This document shows, one piece after another, positions 6,424 through 14,037 of a stretch of 17,701 bases of DNA. The notes beneath the pieces are model-generated. The model had not been told where the DNA came from and did not search any database. It saw nothing but the letters and a program-made list of their open reading frames with translations. Positions within the stretch are counted from its first letter, which is position 1. Every line of letters starts with the position of its first letter. The stretch is taken from positions 1 to 17,701 of the forward strand of contig JBDHTJ010000112.1 in the NCBI GenBank assembly GCA_039808585.1. The letters are read 5' to 3'. This DNA is from AWTP1-13 sp039808585 (GTDB lineage: Bacteria > Pseudomonadota > Alphaproteobacteria > Rhizobiales > Hyphomicrobiaceae). The position numbers and the translations under genes were made by a program.

Positions 6424-7161
6424 TTAAGCGGCTCTTGCCTGTTGCGCCAGGTCTGCCAGCGCCTTGCGCGCATCCCCGGGGGTCAATACGGGCGCAGGAA
6501 AGCTAACCCTTGCCGTGCGCGGCCAGTCGACAAGGTCTATGCCTCCGGGATCTATCCCCACCATCTGCCAGTCCCCGGCCGCATGACCGCCGAGACGTGT
6601 CGCATAAAGATGTACCGCGTCGCTATGATCATTGTTCATGTGGGCGAGGATCTCGGGCTCGGCCTCGATCAAACCCTTGGCCCTGTCGATCGGCACCAGC
6701 AGTTCATCGCGCGCCACCTCCACGATGCGACCGAACCCGCCAATGAAGTGCGCATCGTTCACCTCGAGCCGCCACATCCCGAAATCCGCGAAGCTGGCAT
6801 AGGCTTCCGCCGAGGGGTGCCGTGCGAGGAATCGTCGGCGTGGAACCTCGTCATCGGTGCGTACGGCGCGCCCGCGCAATGTCACGCGCGGCCCAGAAAG
6901 CGGGTCGGCGCCTTCGCCCGTGCCGTCGAACAGCAGGCTGGCCCTGGGATCTGCCTCCAGGTTTCGCGTGTGCCGTGCCAGCCGCGAGATCAACAGCAAA
7001 GGCGCGCCAGCGGGATCTGTTGCGACGAGCACTAAGGAGGCGTATGGATGACCGCCGTCGAGGGTGCCGAGCGCCGCCTTCAACGCACAGCGGACGAGCC
7101 CCATCGAGATACCGGCCGGGGTATCGCTAGCTGCACGCCCACTCTGGTTGTCCACAGCCAT
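6424..7161 (-). CDS. HugZ-family pyridoxamine 5'-phosphate oxidase-fold protein with DUF2470 domain
   Basis: The 245-aa protein has an N-terminal split-barrel flavin/heme-binding domain of the pyridoxamine-phosphate-oxidase type (about 20-150; PYASLVLVATDPAGAPLLLISRLARHTRNL) and a C-terminal DUF2470 domain (about 165-240) with the HMNNDHSDA motif (174-182). This arrangement is shared with HugZ/HutZ heme-utilisation and heme-oxygenase-like proteins and with flavin-linked relatives, so heme handling is possible but not shown. The ATG at 7161 is preferred; the frame stays open to 7254 but that would cover the chvI promoter region. It is divergent from chvI and runs towards pckA. The usual rhizobial order has chvI next to pckA, so this gene lies between two normally adjacent loci. 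Confidence 0.85.
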   Translation of the reverse strand: MAVDNQSGRAASDTPAGISMGLVRCALKAALGTLDGGHPYASLVLVATDPAGAPLLLISRLARHTRNLEADPRASLLFDGTGEGADPLSGPRVTLRGRAVRTDDEVPRRRFLARHPSAEAYASFADFGMWRLEVNDAHFIGGFGRIVEVARDELLVPIDRAKGLIEAEPEILAHMNNDHSDAVHLYATRLGGHAAGDWQMVGIDPGGIDLVDWPRTARVSFPAPVLTPGDARKALADLAQQARAA

Positions 7162-7182
7162 CTCTGTCCCATCCCGGTTGCT

Positions 7183-7218
7183 GGGTTGAGGTCTTAAGTT
7201 CAAAATAGAGTTCAACCC
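7183..7218. promoter_or_regulatory. Direct and inverted repeats in the hugZ-like/chvI divergent gap
   Basis: The heptamer AGTTCAA occurs at 7197-7203 and 7209-7215, 12 bases apart, and an outer inverted repeat GGGTTGA (7183-7189) / TCAACCC (7212-7218) encloses the first copy. OmpR-family regulators such as ChvI bind direct repeats spaced about one helical turn, so this could be an autoregulatory site or a site for the divergent gene. A loose TTGCCA at 7226-7231 could be a -35 for chvI, with ACATAA at 7251-7256 as a poorly spaced -10. Confidence 0.35.
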
Positions 7219-7292
7219 GACAGGCTTGCCACAATTTACGCACGGCAGAGACATAAATCGCTCTGCGGCTACGGTCGAGGATGCACATCACG

Positions 7293-8000
7293 ATGAAAGA
7301 GAAGAGTACCATCGCTCTGGTGGATGACGAGCGCAACATTCTGACCTCACTCAGCATTGCGCTCGAGGCCGAGGGCTACAAGGTCCGCACCTATTCCGAT
7401 GGCGCCTCTGCCCTCGATGCACTCACCGAGGAGCCGGCCGACCTCGCCATCCTCGACATCAAGATGCCCCGCATGGACGGCATGGAACTCCTGCGCCGCC
7501 TGCGCCAGCAGAGCGACATGCCGGTGATCTTCCTCACCTCCAAGGACGAGGAGATCGACCAGCTCTTCGGCCTCAAGATGGGCGCCGATGATTACATCTC
7601 CAAGCCCTTCTCCCAGCGCCTTGTGGTTGAGCGCGTGAAGGCGGTTTTGCGCCGCTTCCAGCCGAAAGATGCCACCACCGCCGCGGCCGAGCAGGCGCGC
7701 GTGATCGAGCGTGGCAAGCTGCGCCTCGATCCAGAGCGTCACACCTGCCATTGGGACGGCCATCCGGTCATGCTGACGGTGACGGAGTTTCTGATCCTCC
7801 AGGCCCTTGCCACCCGGCCCGGCGTGGTGAAGACGCGCGACGCGCTGATGGATGCCGCCTACGACGACCAGGTCTACGTCGACGACCGCACCATCGACAG
7901 CCACATCAAGCGGCTGCGCAAGAAGTTCAAGCAGGCCGACGACAACTTCGACGTGATCGAAACGCTTTACGGCGTCGGCTATCGCTTCAAGGAGGCGTGA
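7293..8000 (+). CDS. chvI: Two-component response regulator ChvI
   Basis: ChvI is the DNA-binding response regulator of the ChvG-ChvI (ExoS-ChvI) system, which in rhizobia and Agrobacterium controls acid response, envelope and exopolysaccharide genes. The 235-aa protein has a receiver domain with the acidic pair D11-D12, phospho-acceptor D55 (LAILDIKMPRMDG) and the KPF switch lysine, then an OmpR/PhoB winged helix ending in YDDQVYVDDRTIDSHIKRLRKKF and ETLYGVGYRFKEA. I chose ATG 7293 because the only GAGG (7277-7280) directly abuts an alternative ATG at 7281 and is better spaced from 7293, though 12 bases is long. It is followed by chvG after 17 bases. Confidence 0.93.
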   Translation: MKEKSTIALVDDERNILTSLSIALEAEGYKVRTYSDGASALDALTEEPADLAILDIKMPRMDGMELLRRLRQQSDMPVIFLTSKDEEIDQLFGLKMGADDYISKPFSQRLVVERVKAVLRRFQPKDATTAAAEQARVIERGKLRLDPERHTCHWDGHPVMLTVTEFLILQALATRPGVVKTRDALMDAAYDDQVYVDDRTIDSHIKRLRKKFKQADDNFDVIETLYGVGYRFKEA

Positions 8001-8017
8001 GGCTCAAGGCGTAGGAC

Positions 8018-9958
8018 ATGGCTGTCCAGGCAGGCGACCCGAGGTTCGGCTTGGGGGTATGGGCAAGCTGCAAACGCGGCGCCTCCAGCCTCTGGGCCCG
8101 CACGCGCCAAGGCTATGGCGTCGCACGCGGTCGCCTCTCGGCCTTCAACGCCCAATTCCGCACCACGGCGTTCTATCGCTTCCTCACCTACGGTCCGCTC
8201 ATCAGGCTCATCGCCCGCAGCCTCACGCGGCGCATCATTCTCGCCAACCTGTTCGGGCTGCTTATCCTGCTGGGCGGCATTGTCTACCTAAGCCGCAACC
8301 ACGTCTGGCTGATCGATGCCAAGCGTGACAGCTTGCGCGCCCAGGGCGAGATCATCGCCGCCGCCATCGCCGCCAACGCGTCCATCGACACCGGCCGTAT
8401 CGTTCTCGATCCTGACCGGCTGCCGGAGATCGAAGGCTCCAAGAGCCCCTTGCGCGACGATGGCTTCGCCGCGCTCCAGCTTTCGATCGCGCCCGAGCGC
8501 GTCACCCCCATACTGAAGCGCCTCGTTCCAGGCACCGAGACCCGCGCCCGCGTCTACGCGCAGGACGGCACTATGATCGTCGACACCGATCAGCTGCTCC
8601 TGCGGCGCCAACGGGTGGAAGGCGCCAAGGATGCGCAGGGTCGCCCCAAGGTCCGCTCTCAATGGACGCGCTTCCTCACCTGGCTCATGCGCGGTGAACT
8701 GCAGGTCTATCGGGAGATTGGCGCCGGCAACGGCCTTGCCTACCCCGAGGTTCGCATCGCGATGAATTCCGGCATTCCGACGCCGATGCTGCTCATCAAC
8801 GACAAGTACGAGCAGATCGTGTCGATGGCCGTCCCAATCCAATACCGCAAGGCCGTGCAGGGCGTGCTGCTGCTCTCCTCTCGCCCTGGCGAGATCGATG
8901 ACATCCTGCAGGAGGAGCGCAACGTCATCATGGCGCTCGCCCTTACGGCCTTCGCCACCACCATCTTCGCGTCCTGGCTCCTCGCCCGCACCATTGCCGG
9001 CCCCATGCGACGCCTCTCGGAAGCGGCCGAAGCCGTCAGCTACAATATTTCTGCGCGCAACGAGCTGCCTCAGCAGACCGATCGTGTCGACGAGGTCGGG
9101 CAGATGACGGCGGCCTTCCACAAGATGACGGCGTCGCTCTACCGCCGCATCGAGGCGAGCGAGCGCTTCGCCCAAGACGTCGCCCACGAACTCAAGAACC
9201 CGCTCACCGCAGCACGCTCCACGGCAGAGGCTCTGGCCTACGCCAAGACGCCCGAGATGCAGCGCGAGCTTGTGCATCAGATCCAGGCAGAGCTTTCCCG
9301 CCTGAACAAGCTCATCTCCGACGTCGCCAACGCCAGCATGCTCGATGCCGATCTTGCCCGTCAGCAGACCGAGCCCGTCGACATGCGCAAGCTCATCCCC
9401 GGTATCGCCTCCATCTTCGAGGACCGCCTGAGCGAGAATACCCGTCGTGTCGAGGTCAAGGTCGAGGGCGACAACGGCTCGCCGACCGCCTTCATCGTCG
9501 GCGGGCACGAGGCGCGCCTTGGCCGCGTTATCACCAACCTCTTGGACAACGCCTTGTCCTTCTCACCGGAACATGGCGTCGTCTCGGTGTGCATGCGCCG
9601 GCTCGGGTCCGAGATCGAGATCGTGGTGGAAGACGATGGCCCAGGCATCCCGCCTGACAAGCTCGACGACGTCTTCAAGCGCTTCTATTCCGACCGGCCA
9701 CAGACCGATCGCACCGTTGGCAAGAATTCCGGCCTTGGCCTTAGCATTACGCGGGATATCATTGTCGCCTACGGAGGCAGAGTCTGGGCCAGTAATCGCC
9801 AGTCGGCTCCGGGTATGGCAGTCGTCCGTCACGACGAGCTGCCCGAGCTGAAGGATCGTCGCATGCCTGGCATTGCGGGTGCACGTTTCACCGTTCGCCT
9901 GCCTGCCTGGGATGCGCCCGCAACGAAGGGAGCTCCGTCCGTTGGACGACGCATCTAA
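8018..9958 (+). CDS. chvG: Sensor histidine kinase ChvG (ExoS-type)
   Basis: ChvG is the inner-membrane sensor kinase that phosphorylates ChvI. The 646-aa protein has a cytoplasmic N-terminal stretch of about 70 residues, a first membrane helix (about 72-92), a large periplasmic sensor domain (about 93-302), a second membrane helix (about 303-323), a HAMP linker, then the dimerisation/phosphoacceptor H-box DVAHELKNPLTAARS with His390. The ATP-binding boxes are NLLDNALSF (N), VEDDGPGIP (G1) and GKNSGLGLSI (G2). The N-terminal extension appears longer than in rhizobial ChvG as I recall it; no good internal start was seen to shorten it. Its 3' end overlaps hprK by 17 bases when the TTG start is used for hprK, which implies cotranscription. 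Confidence 0.93.
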   Translation: MAVQAGDPRFGLGVWASCKRGASSLWARTRQGYGVARGRLSAFNAQFRTTAFYRFLTYGPLIRLIARSLTRRIILANLFGLLILLGGIVYLSRNHVWLIDAKRDSLRAQGEIIAAAIAANASIDTGRIVLDPDRLPEIEGSKSPLRDDGFAALQLSIAPERVTPILKRLVPGTETRARVYAQDGTMIVDTDQLLLRRQRVEGAKDAQGRPKVRSQWTRFLTWLMRGELQVYREIGAGNGLAYPEVRIAMNSGIPTPMLLINDKYEQIVSMAVPIQYRKAVQGVLLLSSRPGEIDDILQEERNVIMALALTAFATTIFASWLLARTIAGPMRRLSEAAEAVSYNISARNELPQQTDRVDEVGQMTAAFHKMTASLYRRIEASERFAQDVAHELKNPLTAARSTAEALAYAKTPEMQRELVHQIQAELSRLNKLISDVANASMLDADLARQQTEPVDMRKLIPGIASIFEDRLSENTRRVEVKVEGDNGSPTAFIVGGHEARLGRVITNLLDNALSFSPEHGVVSVCMRRLGSEIEIVVEDDGPGIPPDKLDDVFKRFYSDRPQTDRTVGKNSGLGLSITRDIIVAYGGRVWASNRQSAPGMAVVRHDELPELKDRRMPGIAGARFTVRLPAWDAPATKGAPSVGRRI

Positions 9959-10412
9959 GCCTGCAACAATCACCGTCCACGGGACCTGCGTAACCTTCAG
10001 CCGCACCGCTGCCCTGATCAGAGGGCCGTCCGCCAGCGGCAAATCCGATCTGGCCCTGCGCTTTCTGTTTCTCTCCCGCCGCGGCCCCGCTGCCGTCGAA
10101 GCGCCTCTGCTGGTGGCCGACGATCAGGTCGTCTTGCAACGCCGGGGCAAGGGAATAGTCGTCCGCTCGCCCGAGACGATTCGCGGCAAGATCGAGGTTC
10201 GCGGCATCGGTATCGTCCAGGTGAAGCACGCCTTGGAGGCGGATCTGATCGCGCTGATAGACTTGGTCCCGCCGGATCAGGTCGAGCGCATGCCCGAGCT
10301 CGCGCGCGAGGATGTGCTTGGCGTCGCCCTGCCGGTATTCAAGCTGACGCCCTTTGAGAATTCGGCGCCCATCAAGCTCGCCGCCGCCATAGCGCTGGCC
10401 CGCACGCTTTGA
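9942..10412 (+). CDS. hprK: Short HPr kinase/phosphorylase (C-terminal domain only)
   Basis: HprK phosphorylates, and may dephosphorylate, the regulatory serine of HPr. The 156-aa product contains only the catalytic domain: a VHG motif (His13) before the P-loop GPSASGKS (28-35), the metal-binding VADDQVVL region and the C-terminal VLGVALPVFKL segment. The N-terminal half of Firmicutes HprK is absent, which is normal for alphaproteobacteria. The TTG at 9942 is preferred because AAGGGAG lies about 10 bases upstream; an in-frame ATG at 9912 lies deeper inside chvG. It sits between chvG and the PTS proteins, its likely substrate HPr being two genes downstream. Confidence 0.9.
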   Translation: MDDASKPATITVHGTCVTFSRTAALIRGPSASGKSDLALRFLFLSRRGPAAVEAPLLVADDQVVLQRRGKGIVVRSPETIRGKIEVRGIGIVQVKHALEADLIALIDLVPPDQVERMPELAREDVLGVALPVFKLTPFENSAPIKLAAAIALARTL

Positions 10413-10429
10413 TGCGCCTGCAGGCATCA
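10410..10429 (+). repeat. Inverted repeat at the end of hprK
   Basis: TGATGC (10410-10415) pairs with GCATCA (10424-10429) around an 8-base loop, and the hprK stop codon is part of the first arm. No T-run follows, so it may be a weak attenuator or an RNA processing site between hprK and the EIIA gene rather than a true terminator. A second small stem CCCC-TTGC-GGGG lies at 10485-10496 in the same 177-base gap. Confidence 0.3.
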
Positions 10430-10589
10430 GCGCGAAACAGCCTGTGCGTCAATTGTTCCAAAGCTGGGATGATTTACTCTCTTTCCCCTTGCGGGGGCTG
10501 TGGCGCTGAACCATGATGCGCCGCCGAACGCTTGCGACGCGGTGGGCGGCGCGCGCCCGAGCAACCTGAAAAGGGACAACTATCTCAAT

Positions 10590-10994
10590 ATGATAGGCGT
10601 CGTGATTGTGGCCCACGGGGATCTGGCCGGCGAGTTCCGCGCAGCCCTTGAGCATGTGGTGGGCCCACAAGGCCAACTCGAATCTTTCCCCATCGGCCCT
10701 GACGACGATGTCGAGCAGCGTCGCATGGAGCTGATCGAGTCCATCCGCCGGGTCGAGAGCGGCGATGGCGTCGTGGTCCTTACCGACATGTTCGGTGGCA
10801 CGCCGTCCAACCTCGCCATCTCCGTAATGTCTGAGACCGGTGCCGAAGTGCTGGCCGGCATCAATTTGCCGATGCTCATCAAGCTTGCGAGCGTGCGCGC
10901 GGAGATGCGTTTGCCCGAAGCGGTGAACGCGGCGAAAGAGGCGGGCCGCAAGTACATCTCCGTTGCCAGCCAGGTACTTTCCGGCGAGTCGTGA
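10590..10994 (+). CDS. PTS EIIA component, mannose (ManX) type
   Basis: This 134-aa protein is a PTS fructose/mannose-type EIIA domain that takes phosphate from HPr. The phosphorylatable His9 lies in VIVAHGDLAGEF and the family signature VVLTDMFGGTPSNLA is present. No EIIB, EIIC or EIID is encoded nearby, so a regulatory rather than sugar-transport role is inferred, as for the ManX-like proteins in rhizobial genomes. The ATG at 10590 gives a canonical N-terminus, with AAAAGGGA about 13 bases upstream; a frame extension back to 10500 does not resemble the family. Its stop overlaps the HPr start (TGATGA-like junction), which implies translational coupling. Confidence 0.93.
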   Translation: MIGVVIVAHGDLAGEFRAALEHVVGPQGQLESFPIGPDDDVEQRRMELIESIRRVESGDGVVVLTDMFGGTPSNLAISVMSETGAEVLAGINLPMLIKLASVRAEMRLPEAVNAAKEAGRKYISVASQVLSGES

Positions 10995-11311
10995 TGAGGG
11001 CGGAGCCAGTCTTGCCGGATGACAGCAAAACCAGTGCGTCCGTAACCATTTGCAACCGCAAGGGCCTGCACGCGCGCGCCTCCGCAAAGTTCGTGAAATG
11101 CGCAGAGACGTTCGATGCCGAGATCGTGGTCCGCCGCGATGATCAGAGCGTCGGCGGCACCTCCATCATGGGCCTGATGATGTTCGCCGCGGGTCCCGGC
11201 TCCATTATCTCGATCGAGGCCACTGGCCCCGACGCGGCAAAAGCCGTCGAAGCCCTCGTCGCCCTCGTCGCCGATGGCTTCGGCGAGGATCAGGAAGGCA
11301 TCAGTTCGTAA
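10994..11311 (+). CDS. ptsH: Phosphocarrier protein HPr
   Basis: HPr carries phosphate from EI to EIIA and is also the target of HprK. In the 105-aa product His26 (NRKGLHARASAKF) matches catalytic His15 and Ser57 (GGTSIMGLMM) matches regulatory Ser46; the spacing of 31 residues is exactly that of the standard protein. The N-terminus has about 11 extra residues. ATG 10994 overlaps the EIIA stop; a GTG at 10991 is also in frame. Enzyme I is not in the window. The last 11 bases overlap the convergent TadG-like gene. Confidence 0.94.
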   Translation: MRAEPVLPDDSKTSASVTICNRKGLHARASAKFVKCAETFDAEIVVRRDDQSVGGTSIMGLMMFAAGPGSIISIEATGPDAAKAVEALVALVADGFGEDQEGISS

Positions 11312-12722
11312 GCCGCAGGCTCGAGATTTTCAGCGCGATATCGCGGAAAGCCGCCACCAGGGCAGACTCCGATGTGGCGTCGTAGAAGTAAGCCGCCGAC
11401 GTTGCGCAGTTCGTCAGCAAGGTCTTCGCCGTGGTGCCGCTTAGCTGAAATCCCACCGTGTAGATGGTAATCCCGTTGGCCTTCATGTTCGTGCAGATCG
11501 AAAGGGCCGCCGTATTGGCCGTGCTCTGCGAGGCGCCTGTGCCGCTCATGGTATTGTAATCGCCGTCTGTCATCAGCACGGCGAACTTCCGCAGTTTGGG
11601 CACTCCGTTGGAATTGAGAGTTGTAAGATCGGCATAGGGTGCTGGCGCGCTTGCATTGCCCCACACCGTGGCCCAATTGGGGGAGAGTAGATAGTAGGCA
11701 AACGCCGTTCCCAATTGCCCGGCCGTCCCGCCGTTGGCGTCGAGGCTGTCGATCGTTGCATGCAGCTTCGTCTTGTTGGATGTCAGCGGAACAATGGCTG
11801 TCGTAGGCGTGCACGTGGTGGTCGTATCGCCGGTCTCTTCATAGTACGACGGCAAATAGGTGCTCGATGAAGTTGGTGCCGCATCGGTAAAAGCTTCCGT
11901 GCCCGTACGATCAACGACACAGGGGCCGATTGAGAAGTCAATTGTCGAGCACGTTTTCTTCTTTTTCTTGCCAGAACAGGACTGGTAGGACTGTGTCGTG
12001 CTGTCGCCTGTGATCGCGGTGAAGTACTCGCCAACGTTCACCATCGGCGCGAACGGTACGATCGCGACCCGCGAAGTGTACTTGCTTTGATCCTGCCAGA
12101 TGATCGTGTCGACGAGATCGGCCGCAGCAGACTTCAGCGTCTTGATCTTGGTGCCGTCCATCGAACCCGTCACGTCGAGCATCAACGACACCTCGACGCT
12201 GCTGCCGCCATTGCCGCCCGAGCCGATCGAAGCGCTTGCCGTGCTCGTCACCTTCATGCACGCATACTTGTTGCTGCAGGCGCCGGGCGCGCCCGATTCC
12301 GCGCCCGAACTGGAAATCCGCGACAACACCGAAAGAAACGGCGTCTGCACCCAGCTCGTGGCGGTAAGCGTGAAGTTCGTATTCGTGGAATCACCGGCGA
12401 ACGAGATCGTGCTGCTCACCACGTCGGTCGGCTTCGCAGCATTGAAGTAGTTCGTCGCTGCTGTATTTGCGGCGGTGAGCGGCGTGGAAGAGTTCGTCTG
12501 GGCAGCGCGCCCCGCCGCCAGAACCGCCGAGTCGATGGCGTTCTGCGTCATCGACCGCACGCGATAGGCGCGCCCGAGGTCCACTGCCATGCCGACGCAT
12601 GCAATGAGCGGCACGATGAGCGCCACGAACATCATGCTGATGTTGCCGCCTCGGTCGCGCACGAAGCGGACGAAGAGGAGCCGGGCTGAGGCAAGCCGTT
12701 CGGAGAAGGAAACGCAGCACAT
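11301..12722 (-). CDS. TadG-like pilus-assembly protein with von Willebrand factor A domain
   Basis: The 473-aa protein starts with a short basic stretch and one hydrophobic segment (about 30-47, MMFVALIVPLIACVGMAVDLGRAYRVR), the TadE/TadG-type N-terminus, followed by a Ser/Thr/Ala-rich low-complexity region. A von Willebrand A domain begins near residue 178 with an intact metal-ion site DVTGSM (D183, T185, S187) and a later MTDGDYN loop. It is probably membrane-anchored with the A domain outside the cytoplasm, perhaps linked to surface adhesion or Flp pili. No other tad gene is nearby, so it is an orphan. An odd insert holds Cys-Ser-Gly-five Lys-Thr-Cys. It overlaps the end of ptsH tail to tail by 11 bases. 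Confidence 0.85.
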   Translation of the reverse strand: MCCVSFSERLASARLLFVRFVRDRGGNISMMFVALIVPLIACVGMAVDLGRAYRVRSMTQNAIDSAVLAAGRAAQTNSSTPLTAANTAATNYFNAAKPTDVVSSTISFAGDSTNTNFTLTATSWVQTPFLSVLSRISSSGAESGAPGACSNKYACMKVTSTASASIGSGGNGGSSVEVSLMLDVTGSMDGTKIKTLKSAAADLVDTIIWQDQSKYTSRVAIVPFAPMVNVGEYFTAITGDSTTQSYQSCSGKKKKKTCSTIDFSIGPCVVDRTGTEAFTDAAPTSSSTYLPSYYEETGDTTTTCTPTTAIVPLTSNKTKLHATIDSLDANGGTAGQLGTAFAYYLLSPNWATVWGNASAPAPYADLTTLNSNGVPKLRKFAVLMTDGDYNTMSGTGASQSTANTAALSICTNMKANGITIYTVGFQLSGTTAKTLLTNCATSAAYFYDATSESALVAAFRDIALKISSLRLTN

Positions 12723-12723
12723 C

Positions 12724-12770
12724 GGTGTACACCAGCGGCAAGTTACAACGTGCGCTGATTAAAGGTGTAC
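12724..12770. repeat. GGTGTAC repeats upstream of the TadG-like gene
   Basis: GGTGTACACC at 12724-12733 is a perfect 10-bp palindrome one base upstream of the TadG-like ATG. GGTGTAC recurs at 12764-12770, exactly 40 bases on, and a partial copy (GGTGTAA) lies at 12816-12822. The spacing suggests regulator sites on one face of the helix in the promoter region of the minus-strand gene. Confidence 0.3.
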
Positions 12771-12904
12771 GCGTTTGCGAATCCGTAAATGAGGACGAGA
12801 ACTGAACGTCTAATTGGTGTAAGACTTAATCAAGTATGAATACGGCAGCAGCAGTTGCGGCGATGTCGTTAGGAATAAAGCGCTTTCGAGCGGCTCAAAT
12901 TGGC

Positions 12905-13825
12905 TCAAACCACAGGCACGCCGGTAGCCTTGGCTTCCTCTTCCGGTTCCACGTGGATCAGGATTTGCGCCCCTTTCACGTCTTTCTGTAGCGCTGCTTC
13001 GATGCGGTCGCAGATCTCGTGTGCACGCGCAACCGTCATGTCCCCCGGCACCACGAGATGGAACTCGATGAACGTCGCAGGGCCGGCCTGCCGGGTCTTG
13101 ACGTCGTGCGCCTCGATGGCCCCCGAGGCATTGTCCGAGATGATCTTGCGGATCAACCGCGACAGCTCTGCCGTCACCGCTTCGTCCATCAGCCCGCTCA
13201 TGGACTCGGTCATGAGCTTCCAGCCCGAGAAAAGAATGTTGAGCGCCACCAGGCTCGCCAAGGCCGGATCCAGGACCTGCCAGCCCGTCACGGAAGCAAG
13301 CGCTAGCCCTGCCAGCACGCCTGCCGATGTGAACACGTCGGTGAAGAGATGCCGGCCGTCCGCCACAAGGGCGGGCGAGCGGTGCTTCCTGCCCCAGCGA
13401 ATGAGGAACCACGCCCACGCGCCGTTGATCGCCATCGCGACAGCATTGATGCTGAGGCCTTGGGTCATCGCGCCCAGGCTCCGCGGCGTGACAAAGGCCC
13501 CATAGGCCTCGTGCAGGATCGCGAGGGCTGCCACCACGATCAGCACGCCTTCGAGGACGGCCGCAAAGTATTCCGCCTTGTGGTGTCCGAACTGGTGGTT
13601 CCTGTCCGCCGGCTGGCTCGCCACGTGGATGGCGTAGAGCGCGGCCACCGCCGTCACCAGGTTTACGATGCTCTCGAGCGCATCGGAGTAGAGCGCCACG
13701 CTGCCGGTGTACCAGTAAGCAAGGTACTTCAGGCCCATCACAACGAGCGCCACCACGATGGACAGCGTCGCTGCCACCTTGATCTCGCCTATGGAATCGA
13801 GGGCCCGTTTCATGCCGCAGCACAT
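12905..13825 (-). CDS. Cation diffusion facilitator (CDF) metal exporter
   Basis: CDF proteins export divalent metals such as Zn, Co, Cd, Fe or Mn in exchange for protons across the inner membrane. The 306-aa protein has about six membrane helices, the TM2 motif YSDALESIVN (46-55), a histidine-containing loop NHQFGHHKAEYF, the TM5 motif ADGRHLFTD with His159 and Asp163, and a C-terminal metallochaperone-like domain (FIEFHLVVPGDMTVARAHEICDRIE). TM2 has Asp48 but Ser at the usual second acidic position, with Glu51 and Asn55 nearby, so metal specificity is open. Start choice is uncertain: ATG 13825 has a distant GGAAGG, while ATG 13813 and TTG 13867 are also in frame. It is divergent from the ABC transporter operon. 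Confidence 0.9.
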   Translation of the reverse strand: MCCGMKRALDSIGEIKVAATLSIVVALVVMGLKYLAYWYTGSVALYSDALESIVNLVTAVAALYAIHVASQPADRNHQFGHHKAEYFAAVLEGVLIVVAALAILHEAYGAFVTPRSLGAMTQGLSINAVAMAINGAWAWFLIRWGRKHRSPALVADGRHLFTDVFTSAGVLAGLALASVTGWQVLDPALASLVALNILFSGWKLMTESMSGLMDEAVTAELSRLIRKIISDNASGAIEAHDVKTRQAGPATFIEFHLVVPGDMTVARAHEICDRIEAALQKDVKGAQILIHVEPEEEAKATGVPVV

Positions 13826-13855
13826 CGCACGGGAGGCCTTCCATTTCCAGCCGTT

Positions 13856-13867
13856 TTGCGACCGCAA
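13856..13867. repeat. Inverted repeat TTGCG-AC-CGCAA in divergent gap
   Basis: A perfect 5-2-5 inverted repeat lies just upstream of the CDF gene and about 170 bases before the ABC operon. It could be an operator for either side. It is short enough that chance is a fair alternative. Confidence 0.25.
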
Positions 13868-13920
13868 CCCGGCCTGTTCGATAGGCGGCTGACAGCGGCT
13901 TAACCTGAGAAACTGTTCAT

Positions 13921-13961
13921 GGAAACTCCCGCTGGACTTCCCTGTCGCGGCAGGGGAAACT
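13921..13961 (+). repeat. GGAAACT direct repeats and small hairpin upstream of the ABC operon
   Basis: GGAAACT occurs at 13921-13927 and 13955-13961, 34 bases apart. Between them CCCTG (13940-13944) pairs with CAGGG (13951-13955) around a 6-base loop. This lies in the presumed leader of the ABC operon. It does not match a riboswitch class that I know. Confidence 0.3.
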
Positions 13962-14037
13962 TCCAGAAAAGCATCAAGAACGCTGGGGACGCTCCGTCGC
14001 GGCCACCGGCAGCGGATCCGGCACTAGGGAGGGCGGA

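Noticed and set aside
8288..9508. Long minus-strand frame opposite chvG
   Set aside because: It is antisense to the conserved kinase domains, and the Asp/Gly/Arg/His-rich product is typical of shadow frames.
13868..14037. TPP riboswitch upstream of the THI5-like ABC operon
   Set aside because: A CTGAGA string is present, but the paired conserved ACCTGA...GGATAATGCCAGCG-type element is missing.
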